A stretch of 64,000 bases of DNA from CAZWSX01 sp964636985. Lineage in GTDB: Bacteria; Planctomycetota; Planctomycetia; Pirellulales; Pirellulaceae. Shown here one piece after another: positions 1 to 8,871 of the stretch; position 1 is the first letter of the stretch, and each line of letters opens with the position of its first letter. The stretch is taken from NCBI GenBank assembly GCA_964636985.1, contig CAZWSX010000014.1, forward strand, positions 122,504 to 186,503. The letters run 5' to 3'. The notes below the pieces were generated by a model that worked only from the letters and a program-made list of their open reading frames with translations, had not been told where the DNA came from and did no database searches. A program made the position numbers and the translations under genes.

Positions 1-312
1 TGCGTGAAAATCCCGACAAAATCGGCTCTTCAATCCGGCATTAACACAGTCTTAACGTTCCTCTTGCATAACGATCATTCGTTATGTCGACCCTAATAAG
101 GCTGGTGTTTCCACTGGGGCTGCTCTGTGCCTAGAGGCGACGGTTTTTCCGATAGGTCATTTCAGCCATCCATTTAAGGATGATTAGCTCCCTTTGCGGG
201 AACTACTTCCGCGATCGACATAATGCGGCGATCGATGGGAACGCGTCGATGCGATGGTTGGTGCTAGCGTACGCCCATCGCAAATCGGCAATTGAGGAGT
301 CTTAGTCGGAAC
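1..312. other. Intergenic region upstream of kinase gene
   Basis: No credible coding sequence is seen here. The stretch holds a short palindrome at 67-86 and, just before the kinase start, a purine-rich GAGGAG at 294-299 that could serve as ribosome binding site for the ATG at 313. Confidence 0.5.
67..86. promoter_or_regulatory. Palindrome, possible operator
   Basis: CATAACGA and TCGTTATG form perfect 8-bp arms around a 4-nt centre (TCAT). It lies about 230 bp upstream of the kinase start. It has no T-tract and is AT-rich, so an operator is more likely than a terminator, but nothing identifies a binding protein. Confidence 0.25.
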
Positions 313-2127
313 ATGCCTGTTGCGAGTCGCGACGAAACGCTCGAACTGTTGCAAAAGAGCGGTCTTCTGGAAGAAGACCGTCTGCAACGCTACATGTCCG
401 AGCAACTAGTCGACGCGGCCGATGGCTCGGTCATGCTCAAGCGGCTCGTCGACGCCGGCGCGCTCAGCGCTTGGCAAGCCGAACGCCTCGAAGAGGGAAA
501 GTGGCGCGGGTTCTATCTCGGCAAGTACCGGCTGATCACTCCGCTCGGCTCCGGTGCGATGGGGAGTGTCTATCTCGCCGAGCATCGGGTGATGCGGCAT
601 CGGGTCGCGATCAAAGTTCTGGCCAAACGCCTCACGTCGAAACAATCCAACATCGCGCGATTCGAGCGCGAAGCCCGCGCGGCCGCCGTACTCAATCATC
701 CCAATGTCGTGCGGGCGTACGACATCGATCGTCACGACGACAACACGCCCTATCTGGTGATGGAGTACGTCGAAGGACACGACCTGCAAAAGCTGGTGTT
801 GCAGCACGAAAACAAGGCGCTCGACGCGCGGATTGCGGCCGACTATATCCGGCAAGTCGCGCTGGGGCTGCATGAAGCCCACAAGGCGGGCCTGGTGCAT
901 CGGGACATCAAGCCTTCGAATCTGCTGCTCGATAAGTCGGGGCTCGTGAAAGTGCTCGACCTGGGTCTGGCGAGGATCGTCGACGACGATGTTCCCTCGC
1001 TCACGATCATGAACGATTCGAAGTTGATCGGCACCGTTGACTATTTGGCTCCCGAGCAAGCGCTCAACAGCCATATGATTGACGGGCGAGCCGACATCTA
1101 CGCGCTGGGTTGTTCGCTTTACTTCCTGGTGACAGGATCGCCGCCATTTCCTACTGGAACATTGCCGGAACGCATTCTCAAACACCAGACCCGCCGTCCG
1201 CGCGACATGCGTAAACGCTGCGTGGAACGGAGCATTCCCGAGCCGCCTGACGCGCTGGTTGAGATTTGCGAAAAGATGATGTCCAAGTCGGTCGCCAAGC
1301 GCTATCAAACCGCCGGCGAAGTTGCGGCCGATCTGAAGGCTTTTCTCGAGGGGACCTACCAGCGCAAGGTAGCTTCCCACGCTTCGGATGAAGAACTGTC
1401 GCTCGAAGACGATACAAGTTCGCGCTCTTCGGGACGAAGTCATTCCAGTTCCGAGGTCCGGCGAGATACGGTCTCTGCGAAGTCGGGCACACAACCCGCC
1501 GCGGAAAAGACGAACTCGCGAAAGTCGGCTCCTGTCGACGAATCGAACGATATTGGATTCGCCGAAGACGCTCAAGAAGAATCAAAGACCGGCGACTCAA
1601 AGCCGGGGAGCGGTTCTCAGCCCTCCAAAGGGGCCGCTCCGGTGGCGGCCAAGAGCCGTGTTCCGTCATCGACTCCTGATCGAAATACCCACTCGGCCAA
1701 CGTTGCCGCCATGGCTGCCGCTGCCTCGGTCGACGTGCTCGACTCGGTGCTTCCGCAACAATCGTCGCCTAGTTTTGGCGGGTCGCTAGCCGATGTCTTC
1801 GACGACGTGGTGGGCAAGGCGGTCGGCAGCGCCTCGAACAGCTCAGGCCCCCTAGGAGATGTGCTGGCCAGCGAGGCTTCCAAATCCCTTGCACCCGCTC
1901 TAGCGCCTGCCCCATCCAAGTCGTCGCAGAGCGACGCGCTCGCCAAATATCGGACGCAAGGCGAGGCGGAAGAGCGCGCCGGCGAATTCAACTACCCGCT
2001 GTGGTTTCTACTGGGCGCCGGCCTGTTGCTGGGCGCCATCATGATTTGGATTTTCGCCAGCGGTGCCCAGGCGAGCAAATCGAACGTGGACGAGGAAAAA
2101 ATCGACCAGCGAAAACTGGACGACTAG
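313..2127 (+). CDS. Serine/threonine protein kinase, transmembrane
   Basis: A 604-residue Hanks-type kinase. Residues 1-70 form a helical module with an ALSAWQAERL motif that is common ahead of planctomycete kinases. The kinase domain (about 72-345) has the glycine loop GSGAMGSVY, catalytic lysine in VAIKVL, the catalytic loop HRDIKPSNLLL, DLG in place of DFG, and GTVDYLAPEQA. All essential residues are present, so it should be active. A long Ser/Ala/Pro-rich linker follows, then one membrane helix near the C-terminus (WFLLGAGLLLGAIMIWIF) and a short charged tail, which puts the kinase in the cytoplasm and only a few residues outside. The ATG at 313 is chosen over an in-frame TTG at 292 because GAGGAG lies suitably upstream. 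It stands alone, convergent with serA. Substrate unknown. Confidence 0.93.
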   Translation: MPVASRDETLELLQKSGLLEEDRLQRYMSEQLVDAADGSVMLKRLVDAGALSAWQAERLEEGKWRGFYLGKYRLITPLGSGAMGSVYLAEHRVMRHRVAIKVLAKRLTSKQSNIARFEREARAAAVLNHPNVVRAYDIDRHDDNTPYLVMEYVEGHDLQKLVLQHENKALDARIAADYIRQVALGLHEAHKAGLVHRDIKPSNLLLDKSGLVKVLDLGLARIVDDDVPSLTIMNDSKLIGTVDYLAPEQALNSHMIDGRADIYALGCSLYFLVTGSPPFPTGTLPERILKHQTRRPRDMRKRCVERSIPEPPDALVEICEKMMSKSVAKRYQTAGEVAADLKAFLEGTYQRKVASHASDEELSLEDDTSSRSSGRSHSSSEVRRDTVSAKSGTQPAAEKTNSRKSAPVDESNDIGFAEDAQEESKTGDSKPGSGSQPSKGAAPVAAKSRVPSSTPDRNTHSANVAAMAAAASVDVLDSVLPQQSSPSFGGSLADVFDDVVGKAVGSASNSSGPLGDVLASEASKSLAPALAPAPSKSSQSDALAKYRTQGEAEERAGEFNYPLWFLLGAGLLLGAIMIWIFASGAQASKSNVDEEKIDQRKLDD

Positions 2128-2150
2128 TGGCTTTGTAGCCAGCTCGATGA

Positions 2151-3785
2151 TTAGTGGCTTTGCAGCCAAGACGGCAGGCTACCCGCGTCGGGCATCGGAA
2201 TCACTTTCACGCTTTCCACGTGCGGATGTTTGGCGACTTCCGCGAGCGCTTCTGCCGACGGAACATTGTCCAGGTTCAGCACACCTACGGCTGCTCCGCC
2301 AGGCGTGTTTCCCGCTCGACCGACGGACATCTGCCCGATGTTCACGTTGTGCTTGCCGAAGATGGTCCCCACGACACCGATGATGCCCGGCACGTCGCGA
2401 TGCGTGAAGATCAGCAGCGTCCCATCCAGGTACGCTTCCAAACGGAAATCGGCCAGTCGAATCAATCGCGGCATGTCGTTTCCGAACAACGTTCCCGAAG
2501 CGTTCAGCGTCTTCCCGTCGCTTCCCGTGACGATCGCGGCGATCGACGAGCTAAAGGCTCCCACGTCGCTGCGCAGTTCCTCGGTGACGGTGATACCCCG
2601 TTCCTTGAGCAGGACCTCCGCGTTGACGATGTTGACTTCCTCGTCGAATGCCTTCTCCATCAGGCCGGCACAAAACGCGGCGGTGAGGAGCTTGGTGTTC
2701 TTCTGCGTCGCATCGCCCCGGTACGTGAGATGGCAACCTTTCACGCCGCCGGTGTTCCACTGCGCCAGTAGCAGCCCCAGCCGATAGGCGACGTTCAAGT
2801 AACCGCGAACAGCCGCGAGCGTTTTGGGATCGACGGGCGGCATATTGACCGCATGCCGGACTTCGCCCGTGGTCAGATAGTTGACCAGCAAGTGAACGGC
2901 TTCGACGGCGACCAGCGTTTGCGCCTCTTCAGTGCTGGCACCCAGGTGAGGCGTGCACAAAACGTTAGGCATGCCGAACAAGGGGCTGTTGGTGCAAGGC
3001 TCGACATCGAAGACGTCGAGCGCCACCCCACCGATTTTCTTGCTCTTAAGTCCTTCGACGAGCGCCGCTTCGTTGTAGATGCCCCCGCGGGCGCAGTTGA
3101 TCAATCGCACGCCTGGCCTGAGGACATCGAGCTCGGCCATGTCGATCATGTTCCGCGTCTCGTTGGTGAGCGGCGTGTGGACCGACAGGTAGTCGACGCG
3201 CGGCAGCAATTCCTTAACGGTCGCGACCTTCTCGATGCCGAGTTTCTGTGCCTGATCCTCGGACAAGAACGGTTCGACGGCAATGACCTTCATCTGGAAA
3301 GCGAGTGCTCGCTTCGCTAGTTCCTGGCCGATGCGGCCCAAGCCGACGATACCGAGCGTCTTTTCGGCCAACTGGGTTCCCATGAACGATTTACGGTCCC
3401 ACTTGCCGTTGCATAGCGAGAAGTAGGCCGGAGCGACGGAACGCGACAGCGCCAGCATCAGCGTGAAGGCGTGCTCGGCCGTGCTGATCGTATTCCCGGC
3501 GGGCGTGTTCATGACGACAATGCCAAGCCGCGTCGCCGCGTTGCGATCGATATTGTCGACGCCGACGCCAGCGCGAACGATCGCCTTGAGCCGCTTGTTC
3601 CCTTCCAGCGATTCGGCCGTGATGGTTACGCCGCTGCGGCAGATGGCACCATCGAACTCGGCCAATGCCGAGCGAAGTGCGTCCCCTTTTAATCCTGTGC
3701 GCACCTCGTATTCGATGCCTGGCGCCGCCTTCAAAAGATCGTGACCTTCTTGGGCGATCGGGTCGAGCACAATAATCCGGGCCAT
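2151..3785 (-). CDS. serA: D-3-phosphoglycerate dehydrogenase
   Basis: Oxidises 3-phosphoglycerate to 3-phosphohydroxypyruvate with NAD, the first step of serine synthesis. At 544 residues it is the long form: substrate and nucleotide domains, an intervening domain and a C-terminal ACT domain. Visible motifs are the Rossmann loop GLGRIGQELAKRA, the NTPAGNTISTAEHA segment, RPGVRLINCARGG, the catalytic histidine in TPHLGASTEEAQ, and the ACT start VPGIIGVVGTIFGKHNVNI, which suggests allosteric control by serine. It lies downstream of serC on the same strand, separated by about 140 bp with an inverted repeat. The ATG at 3785 gives the standard MARIIVLD start. Confidence 0.97.
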   Translation of the reverse strand: MARIIVLDPIAQEGHDLLKAAPGIEYEVRTGLKGDALRSALAEFDGAICRSGVTITAESLEGNKRLKAIVRAGVGVDNIDRNAATRLGIVVMNTPAGNTISTAEHAFTLMLALSRSVAPAYFSLCNGKWDRKSFMGTQLAEKTLGIVGLGRIGQELAKRALAFQMKVIAVEPFLSEDQAQKLGIEKVATVKELLPRVDYLSVHTPLTNETRNMIDMAELDVLRPGVRLINCARGGIYNEAALVEGLKSKKIGGVALDVFDVEPCTNSPLFGMPNVLCTPHLGASTEEAQTLVAVEAVHLLVNYLTTGEVRHAVNMPPVDPKTLAAVRGYLNVAYRLGLLLAQWNTGGVKGCHLTYRGDATQKNTKLLTAAFCAGLMEKAFDEEVNIVNAEVLLKERGITVTEELRSDVGAFSSSIAAIVTGSDGKTLNASGTLFGNDMPRLIRLADFRLEAYLDGTLLIFTHRDVPGIIGVVGTIFGKHNVNIGQMSVGRAGNTPGGAAVGVLNLDNVPSAEALAEVAKHPHVESVKVIPMPDAGSLPSWLQSH

Positions 3786-3844
3786 CAGTTCTCAAGCCTC
3801 AATCAAATAGAAACAAGTATTCTTTGTGAGCCGTTGCGGCGAGG

Positions 3845-3920
3845 GTGACACTGGCGTCCCAAAGACGCCCGTGTGAATCGGCGTCGATCTACTGGCGTCT
3901 TGTGGACGCCAGTGCCACTC
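3845..3920. repeat. Inverted pair of GC-rich palindromic repeats
   Basis: Two copies of a roughly 30-nt unit face each other at 3845-3875 and 3891-3920. The right copy is itself a hairpin, ACTGGCGTC and GACGCCAGT around TTGTG. The left copy holds CACTGGCGTC, CCAAA and GACGCC. It sits between serC and serA and could weaken or stop read-through, or stabilise mRNA ends. No T-tract follows, so an intrinsic terminator is not shown. Confidence 0.65.
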
Positions 3921-3925
3921 AAGAC

Positions 3926-5032
3926 CTAACCGTTCTTCGAGCGGAAGTCGCGCATGAAGTCTCGCAAAGTGACGACTCCTTCGCGCGGCATCGCGTTGTA
4001 AATCGAAGCTCGCATTCCGCCGACGCTGCGGTGACCGGCCAACCCGTCGAGTTTCAGCTTGGCTGCCTCGGCGAGGAATTTCTTGTCGGCCTCTTCCGAC
4101 GGCAGGCGGAATGTGACGTTCATCAGCGAGCGATCCGCTTTCGCAGCGTGTCCGGCGTAGAAGCCGCCGCTGGCGTCGATTTCGTCGTACAGGAGCTTGG
4201 CCTTCTCAAGGTTGATGGCGTGCATCTTATCGAGCCCGCCGATATCGTTCTTGAGCCACTTCAGCACCAGGTTCATCACATAAATGGCGAACGTCGGCGG
4301 CGTGTTCCAAAGACTGTTTTCTTTGACGTGGCTGTTGTAGTTGCAGTAGCCAGGCAAGGCATCGCCGGCGCTGCGTTCGAGCAAGTCCTCGCGAAGGATC
4401 ACCGCCGTGACGCCCGCCGGGCCCGCGTTCTTTTGAGCGCACGCGTAGAGCAAGCCGTACTTGGCGATATCGACAGGGCGATGGAGAAAATCGCTCGAGG
4501 CGTCACCTACCAGCGGCACTTTGCCGCTATCGGGATCGGTATGGAACTGCACGCCTTGGATGGTCTCGTTCGTGCAGAAGTATAAGTACGGCGCTCCGGG
4601 ATCGCACGGCAGCGAGTGCCAGTCGGGCAAGCGATCGTAATTCGTCGCCTTGCCATCCCAAAGAATCCGCGACGGCCCTTCTCGCCCCGCTTCGGCGATC
4701 GCGTACTTGCTCCAGCTTCCGGTGATCAAGTATTCGGCCGGCTTGGTGGCTCCCCGCAGCAAGTTCATCGGGACCATCGAGAACTGCAGCCGCGATCCGC
4801 CTTGCAAGAAAAAGACGTGGTAGTTTTTGGGAATGTTGAGCAATTCGCGGAGAAGCGATTTGGCCGACTCGAGGATCTCGATAAAGCCTTTTGCCCGGTG
4901 GCTCATTTCGAGAATCGACATCCCGTAGCCAGGCAAACAAACGAGGTCCCGCTGGGCCTGCTCGAGGACCGAAAGCGGCAGCACGGCGGGGCCGGGGGAG
5001 AAATTGAAGACGCGGTCGGCGGAAGTAATCAT
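3926..5032 (-). CDS. serC: Phosphoserine aminotransferase
   Basis: Transfers the amino group from glutamate to 3-phosphohydroxypyruvate, giving phosphoserine, the step after SerA. The 368-residue product starts with VFNFSPGPAVLP, the usual SerC N-terminus. It carries the class-V PLP aminotransferase pattern, with the likely PLP lysine in CAQKNAGPAGV preceded by GDASSDFL, and the C-terminal GHRSVGGMRASIYNA typical of SerC. The ATG at 5032 is preferred over a GTG nine codons upstream because the family begins close to it. It is upstream of serA on the same strand, so the two likely act as one serine-synthesis unit. No serB (phosphoserine phosphatase) is visible in the window. Confidence 0.96.
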   Translation of the reverse strand: MITSADRVFNFSPGPAVLPLSVLEQAQRDLVCLPGYGMSILEMSHRAKGFIEILESAKSLLRELLNIPKNYHVFFLQGGSRLQFSMVPMNLLRGATKPAEYLITGSWSKYAIAEAGREGPSRILWDGKATNYDRLPDWHSLPCDPGAPYLYFCTNETIQGVQFHTDPDSGKVPLVGDASSDFLHRPVDIAKYGLLYACAQKNAGPAGVTAVILREDLLERSAGDALPGYCNYNSHVKENSLWNTPPTFAIYVMNLVLKWLKNDIGGLDKMHAINLEKAKLLYDEIDASGGFYAGHAAKADRSLMNVTFRLPSEEADKKFLAEAAKLKLDGLAGHRSVGGMRASIYNAMPREGVVTLRDFMRDFRSKNG

Positions 5033-5454
5033 GTCAGTCAACGACTCCGCAAGCGACACCCCGGTTCGCTACGGTTTTGCCCCAAAAGGGGGAAAACACG
5101 GGCAAAACGCGGCATCCTGCCATCCAACTGGGCTAAAAACAGGCGATTGGCAAAGCCATTCGCTGCCTGAGACTCCCCCGCAAACGGGGGCCGAATCCTG
5201 GGAAACGCAAATTTTATGACGAATAGGCAGACCTGAGAAGGCGTGCGGCGGACTCAACGCACTCCGCGGACGCGTATTTAACTCTGAGAAGCGCGTCTAC
5301 AAAGCTCGGGCGAATCGCCGGGACTGGCACGAGACGGGTACTCGACGGCATCCGTTCGCGGTCGTTGGCCTTATCCAGAACCAAGCCACCGGGCGGACGG
5401 TGTCGCAATCGTAATGCTGTAAGAAGAAGTACCGATGCGCTACGAACGTCCTGG
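5033..5454. other. Intergenic gap between serC and sulfatase
   Basis: About 420 bp. A 64-codon open frame on the minus strand (5214-5408) has no recognisable features and is not called. The GC-rich stretch 5080-5180 has runs of A and G but no clear hairpin. It probably contains the serC promoter, which I cannot place. Confidence 0.4.
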
Positions 5455-7005
5455 CTATTTCCCTCTTTCTTTTCGTATCACTACCGGCACCGCATTTTCT
5501 CTCTTCGGCCCAGGCGTGCTGCGGCCTTGTTCGACAAACGTCTCAAGCAGCTTGTTTAGGCGCGCAACTTCCTCCGGATGCTTTGTCGCCAGATTCGTTG
5601 TCTCACTCGGATCTGATTCCAAATCGAACAGTTGCACATCGGGTGTATCCTTCGGCGCGTTGCCCGGCGTCGGCTGGCTCCAACCGCCTGAATCGGGGCA
5701 CAGGCAGAGTTTCCATTTGCCATCGCGAATCGCGAACGAACCGTTGATTGAGTGATGGACCACCGCCGCGCGCGGCGTTGCCGGTTTCTTGCCGGCCAGT
5801 TGAGCAGCAAAACTAAAACTATCTTCGGCTGCATCGCCCGGAATCGTTTTGCCGATCAATTCGCCGCAGGTCGCCATCCAGTCGCCTAAGCAGATGGTGT
5901 CGTTGCAGCGAGTTCCCGCTTCGACACGCCCCGGCCAGCGGGCAACAAACGGTACCCGATGGCCCCCTTCGTAGATATCAGCTTTCACACCGCGCCATGG
6001 GCCGCTGACGCGATGCCCCATCGCCGCCAGTTGCGGCACATCGGCCTCAGGCGAGCAACCGTTGTCGCTGGTGACAATCACGAGCGTATCCTTTCCCAAA
6101 CCAAGGCGATCAATCGCATCGACAATCTGACCTATACAGTCGTCCGTTTGCATCGCGAAGTCGGCATAGGCGTTCAGCTTGCTTCGCCCCTGCCACTTGC
6201 TGGTGGCGGCGATCGGCGTATGAGGGCTGGCCAGCGGGACGTACATGAAGAAGGGTTGCTTTGCCTTGGCGCGCGCTTCGAGATAGCCGATGGCACGCTG
6301 CGTGACGCGAGGCAAAACGTGCTCGGCTTCAAAATCTGGAGCAGCTGGGCCCTTGCGCGTATCGCGATTCTCTCGGCCAAGCATTAAAGGAAACGATTTT
6401 TCGGCCGTCGGATTGACGAGCACGTGATCGTTTTCGATGAACGTGTAGGGCACCATATCGAGCGACGCGCTGATGCCGAAGTACTCGTCGAATCCCACGG
6501 AGTTCGGGCCGTTGGTTGTGGGCTGGGCGTAGTCGACATTCCAAACCTGGTCGGCGGTCTCGATCGAGAGTTCGCTCACGCTCTTACCGGGGTGCTTCAC
6601 CCAGTCCATCCCAAGATGCCATTTGCCAAAGCAGCCCGTGTGGTACCCGTTGTTTTTGAGGAACTGCGCGATCGTAAGTCGGCCAGGCTCGATCAGCCGC
6701 GGACTCAAACCGCCAAGCACGTGCCTTTGCAACTTTGTCCGCCACGCGTAGCGCCCGGTCATGATGCCGTAGCGCGTAGGCGAACAAACGGCCGATCCGC
6801 TGTGGGCGTCGGTGAAAAGCATTCCTTCGCGCGCGAGCTTATCGATCCGCGGCGTTGCGATCTTCCCTTCGGGATTGAGACAGCGCACGTCGCCGTAGCC
6901 CAGGTCGTCGCAAAGGATGAACACTAAATTGGGCGTGGCGGCAAAACCAGACGACGAGAGCAATGTCAAAAGAACGAACAACACAACCAGCAATCTGAAA
7001 GGCAT
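5455..7005 (-). CDS. Secreted arylsulfatase, sulfatase family
   Basis: Hydrolyses sulfate esters, probably on sulfated polysaccharides, in the periplasm or outside the cell. The N-terminus MPFRLLVVLFVLLTLLSSS ending at GFAA is a Sec signal peptide. The mature protein begins PNLVFILCDDLGYGD, with the metal-binding Asp pair. The active-site motif CSPTR lies in SAVCSPTRYGIMTGRY, where the Cys becomes formylglycine, so an FGE-type enzyme is needed. GKWHLG and the Asp-Asn pair in VTSDNGCSPE complete the calcium and sulfate site. The product is 516 residues, normal for the family. The start at 7005 is chosen because it exposes the signal peptide; an upstream GTG would hide it. It stands alone. Substrate cannot be read from the sequence. 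Confidence 0.94.
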   Translation of the reverse strand: MPFRLLVVLFVLLTLLSSSGFAATPNLVFILCDDLGYGDVRCLNPEGKIATPRIDKLAREGMLFTDAHSGSAVCSPTRYGIMTGRYAWRTKLQRHVLGGLSPRLIEPGRLTIAQFLKNNGYHTGCFGKWHLGMDWVKHPGKSVSELSIETADQVWNVDYAQPTTNGPNSVGFDEYFGISASLDMVPYTFIENDHVLVNPTAEKSFPLMLGRENRDTRKGPAAPDFEAEHVLPRVTQRAIGYLEARAKAKQPFFMYVPLASPHTPIAATSKWQGRSKLNAYADFAMQTDDCIGQIVDAIDRLGLGKDTLVIVTSDNGCSPEADVPQLAAMGHRVSGPWRGVKADIYEGGHRVPFVARWPGRVEAGTRCNDTICLGDWMATCGELIGKTIPGDAAEDSFSFAAQLAGKKPATPRAAVVHHSINGSFAIRDGKWKLCLCPDSGGWSQPTPGNAPKDTPDVQLFDLESDPSETTNLATKHPEEVARLNKLLETFVEQGRSTPGPKRENAVPVVIRKERGK

Positions 7006-7069
7006 CAAATCACCTTCGCTTGAGAAAGCTACTTTTGTTTTGCGTGTTGCCTCTGGGAAGATAATTCGC

Positions 7070-7528
7070 TCAAAAAGAGATCGTTCTGTCAAACGAGCGG
7101 ATCAGAAAGTCGAAAAAATCTTTTGCTACAACAACAGCATCCATGCCGGGGCCAAGGACAATGACTGGACATTCTCCTCGAGGGTCGGGGCGGCTGGTGT
7201 CAAGATAAAACTTGTAATCGCCACCATCATCCGAAATCAGAACGTACTCGTTCGGAGTCAAGCCATTTGCTGCACGTCGCATCTGAATGTTGCAGGCAAC
7301 TACATCCCACCAATACGGCGGCTCGTCGTCTTTGACGACTTCGTGAGACAAGCCAGCGATCTCATACGACGTGCTGTGAATATTTCCATATTTCGCGAGG
7401 AAGGTCCTGTAACTTGGCGGAAAACGTACGTCCAATGTGCATTCTGCCTGCTGAATTGCTTCGTCGGTTACACCGCCCGCCGTTTCGGAAGATTCCAACA
7501 ACGCCGCGATTAGTTTGAAGTCAACCAT
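7070..7528 (-). CDS. SMI1/KNR4 family protein (immunity-type)
   Basis: A 152-residue soluble acidic protein. The pattern RFPPSYRTFLAKYGN near residue 40, followed by YVLISDDGGDYKFYLDTS near the C-terminal third, matches the SMI1/KNR4 (SUKH) fold. Many bacterial members are immunity proteins that neutralise a cognate toxin. No toxin gene is adjacent; only a short open frame overlaps its start (7510-7698). ATG at 7528 gives MVDFKLIAALLESS. It may be an orphan immunity protein or an unrelated regulator with this fold. Confidence 0.75.
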   Translation of the reverse strand: MVDFKLIAALLESSETAGGVTDEAIQQAECTLDVRFPPSYRTFLAKYGNIHSTSYEIAGLSHEVVKDDEPPYWWDVVACNIQMRRAANGLTPNEYVLISDDGGDYKFYLDTSRPDPRGECPVIVLGPGMDAVVVAKDFFDFLIRSFDRTISF

Positions 7529-7698
7529 TCTGGTGGTCCATCGCGGCAATTTGTGGTGCACTCGAACGCATCGAATCGGCGCCGGAAATGTACGGTGTGG
7601 TCTGGCGCGACGTTCGCGCGGTGCGCTTGCGTCGATTTCAATACGTCCTTTACTACGTGGTACTTTCTGATAGCGTTGAGGTTCTCGCTGTCATTCAC
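7510..7698 (-). pseudogene. Short open frame overlapping SMI1 start, possible gene remnant
   Basis: A 62-codon frame from a GTG. The frame stays open back to a stop near 7793, without a better start. The product is polar (HFRRRFDAFECTTNCRDG), and its stop overlaps the first codons of the SMI1 gene by about 19 nt. Toxin genes often end this way against their immunity gene, so this could be the tail of a decayed toxin. No toxin family is recognised and it may simply be non-coding. Confidence 0.2.
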
Positions 7699-7821
7699 GG
7701 GTCTCGCGATGGCTCCATCTGGCGCTCCCGCACATAGCGGCCCGCGGGTTAGGTCACGATGAGCCCTGCCACCCCTTAGTGCTTCTCCGCGTCACAGGTT
7801 GGATGTCCCGCTTTGTAGGCT

Positions 7822-8844
7822 TTACCCCGCGGCAATCGCCACGGCACCGTGGACCACGGCCAATTCTCCCAGTGCGGCCGGAACAATCCGGTAGCTTCCC
7901 GCGAGCGGTGGAAAGACATAGGTCGTTACCGAGCGGCGAACCGGCGCGAAGAACAACTCCTCGCCCATCAGCGAAACGCCGCCGCCGATTACTACTACTT
8001 CCGGAGCGAGCAGCGTGATCATCTGAGCGATGGCCCAACCGAGTACGGTTGTGCTCTTGCCAACCGCGTCGCGGGCAAGCTCGTTGCCGTCACGGGCGGC
8101 TTCGGCCACCATTTTGCCGGTCAGCTTCTCCGGATTCTTGCCGCAGCGGGAAAGCAAATCGTTGACGAACTCGTCGGTTGCTTGGCGCTCGTCTTCGCTT
8201 TCCGCGGCCCGAGTCGCTCGGCCAAATTTGCCGACGCGCAGCGAAGCGGAGTTTGCTCGCAGGATGTCGCCCGTGATGTACTCTTGCGCGGCCGCGACAA
8301 TTCCCCAACCGCTGCAAACCGATTCGACCGTGCGATCGGGCAAATCGTCGTACAGACCGGGCCGCAGGTGACCGATTTCAGCAACCGCCGGTCGGCCTTG
8401 CCCGTGCGACTTTCCCCCGACGACAAATCCGCCACCGACGCCGGTGCCGACCGTAATATAGAAAACGCTACCCGCCCCCTGCCCTGCCCCGAACTTGGCT
8501 TCGGCGACTGCGGCGACATCGCAATCGTTCCCGAGCTGAACGGGCTTGCCGAGCGCACGACTTACCCAGTCGACGATGGGAAAATCTTCCCAGCCGCTGA
8601 CCTGGTGACTCTTGATGGTGCGGCCGCGAATCGGATCGACCGGACCGCCGAATCCGATGCCAACCCGCTCGATCGCATGCTTTTGAACAAGTCCTAAGCC
8701 AATGCTTTCGATCTGCGCCAAAATGGCCGGCGCGCCGCGGCTGGCGTCGATGTCGGCTCGCTCCAGTTGAGCGAACTTGGCCGACTTGCCGTCGCCGACG
8801 CCGAGTTGCAGTTTTGTACCGCCGATTTCAATTCCGAGAAACAT
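7822..8844 (-). CDS. ROK family sugar kinase
   Basis: A 340-residue actin-fold kinase that probably phosphorylates a hexose or amino sugar with ATP. The N-terminal phosphate-binding loop is GIEIGGTKLQLGVGDG. GFGGPVDP, GNDCDVAAVAEAKFG (catalytic Asp) and ITVGTGVGGGFVV follow, then EIGHLRPGL. The usual ROK zinc motif (CxCGxxGCxE) after the EIGH histidine is missing and is replaced by TVESVCSGWGI. It lies 27 bp downstream of a SIS-domain isomerase on the same strand, after an MFS transporter, suggesting a sugar uptake and phosphorylation unit or a heptose/sugar-phosphate pathway. Substrate unknown. Confidence 0.9.
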   Translation of the reverse strand: MFLGIEIGGTKLQLGVGDGKSAKFAQLERADIDASRGAPAILAQIESIGLGLVQKHAIERVGIGFGGPVDPIRGRTIKSHQVSGWEDFPIVDWVSRALGKPVQLGNDCDVAAVAEAKFGAGQGAGSVFYITVGTGVGGGFVVGGKSHGQGRPAVAEIGHLRPGLYDDLPDRTVESVCSGWGIVAAAQEYITGDILRANSASLRVGKFGRATRAAESEDERQATDEFVNDLLSRCGKNPEKLTGKMVAEAARDGNELARDAVGKSTTVLGWAIAQMITLLAPEVVVIGGGVSLMGEELFFAPVRRSVTTYVFPPLAGSYRIVPAALGELAVVHGAVAIAAG

Positions 8845-8871
8845 CTCGCGATTCCCGCCCTGGGGGCTTAC

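Noticed and set aside
406..1575. A 389-codon minus-strand open frame
   Set aside because: Antisense to the kinase domain with complete catalytic motifs.
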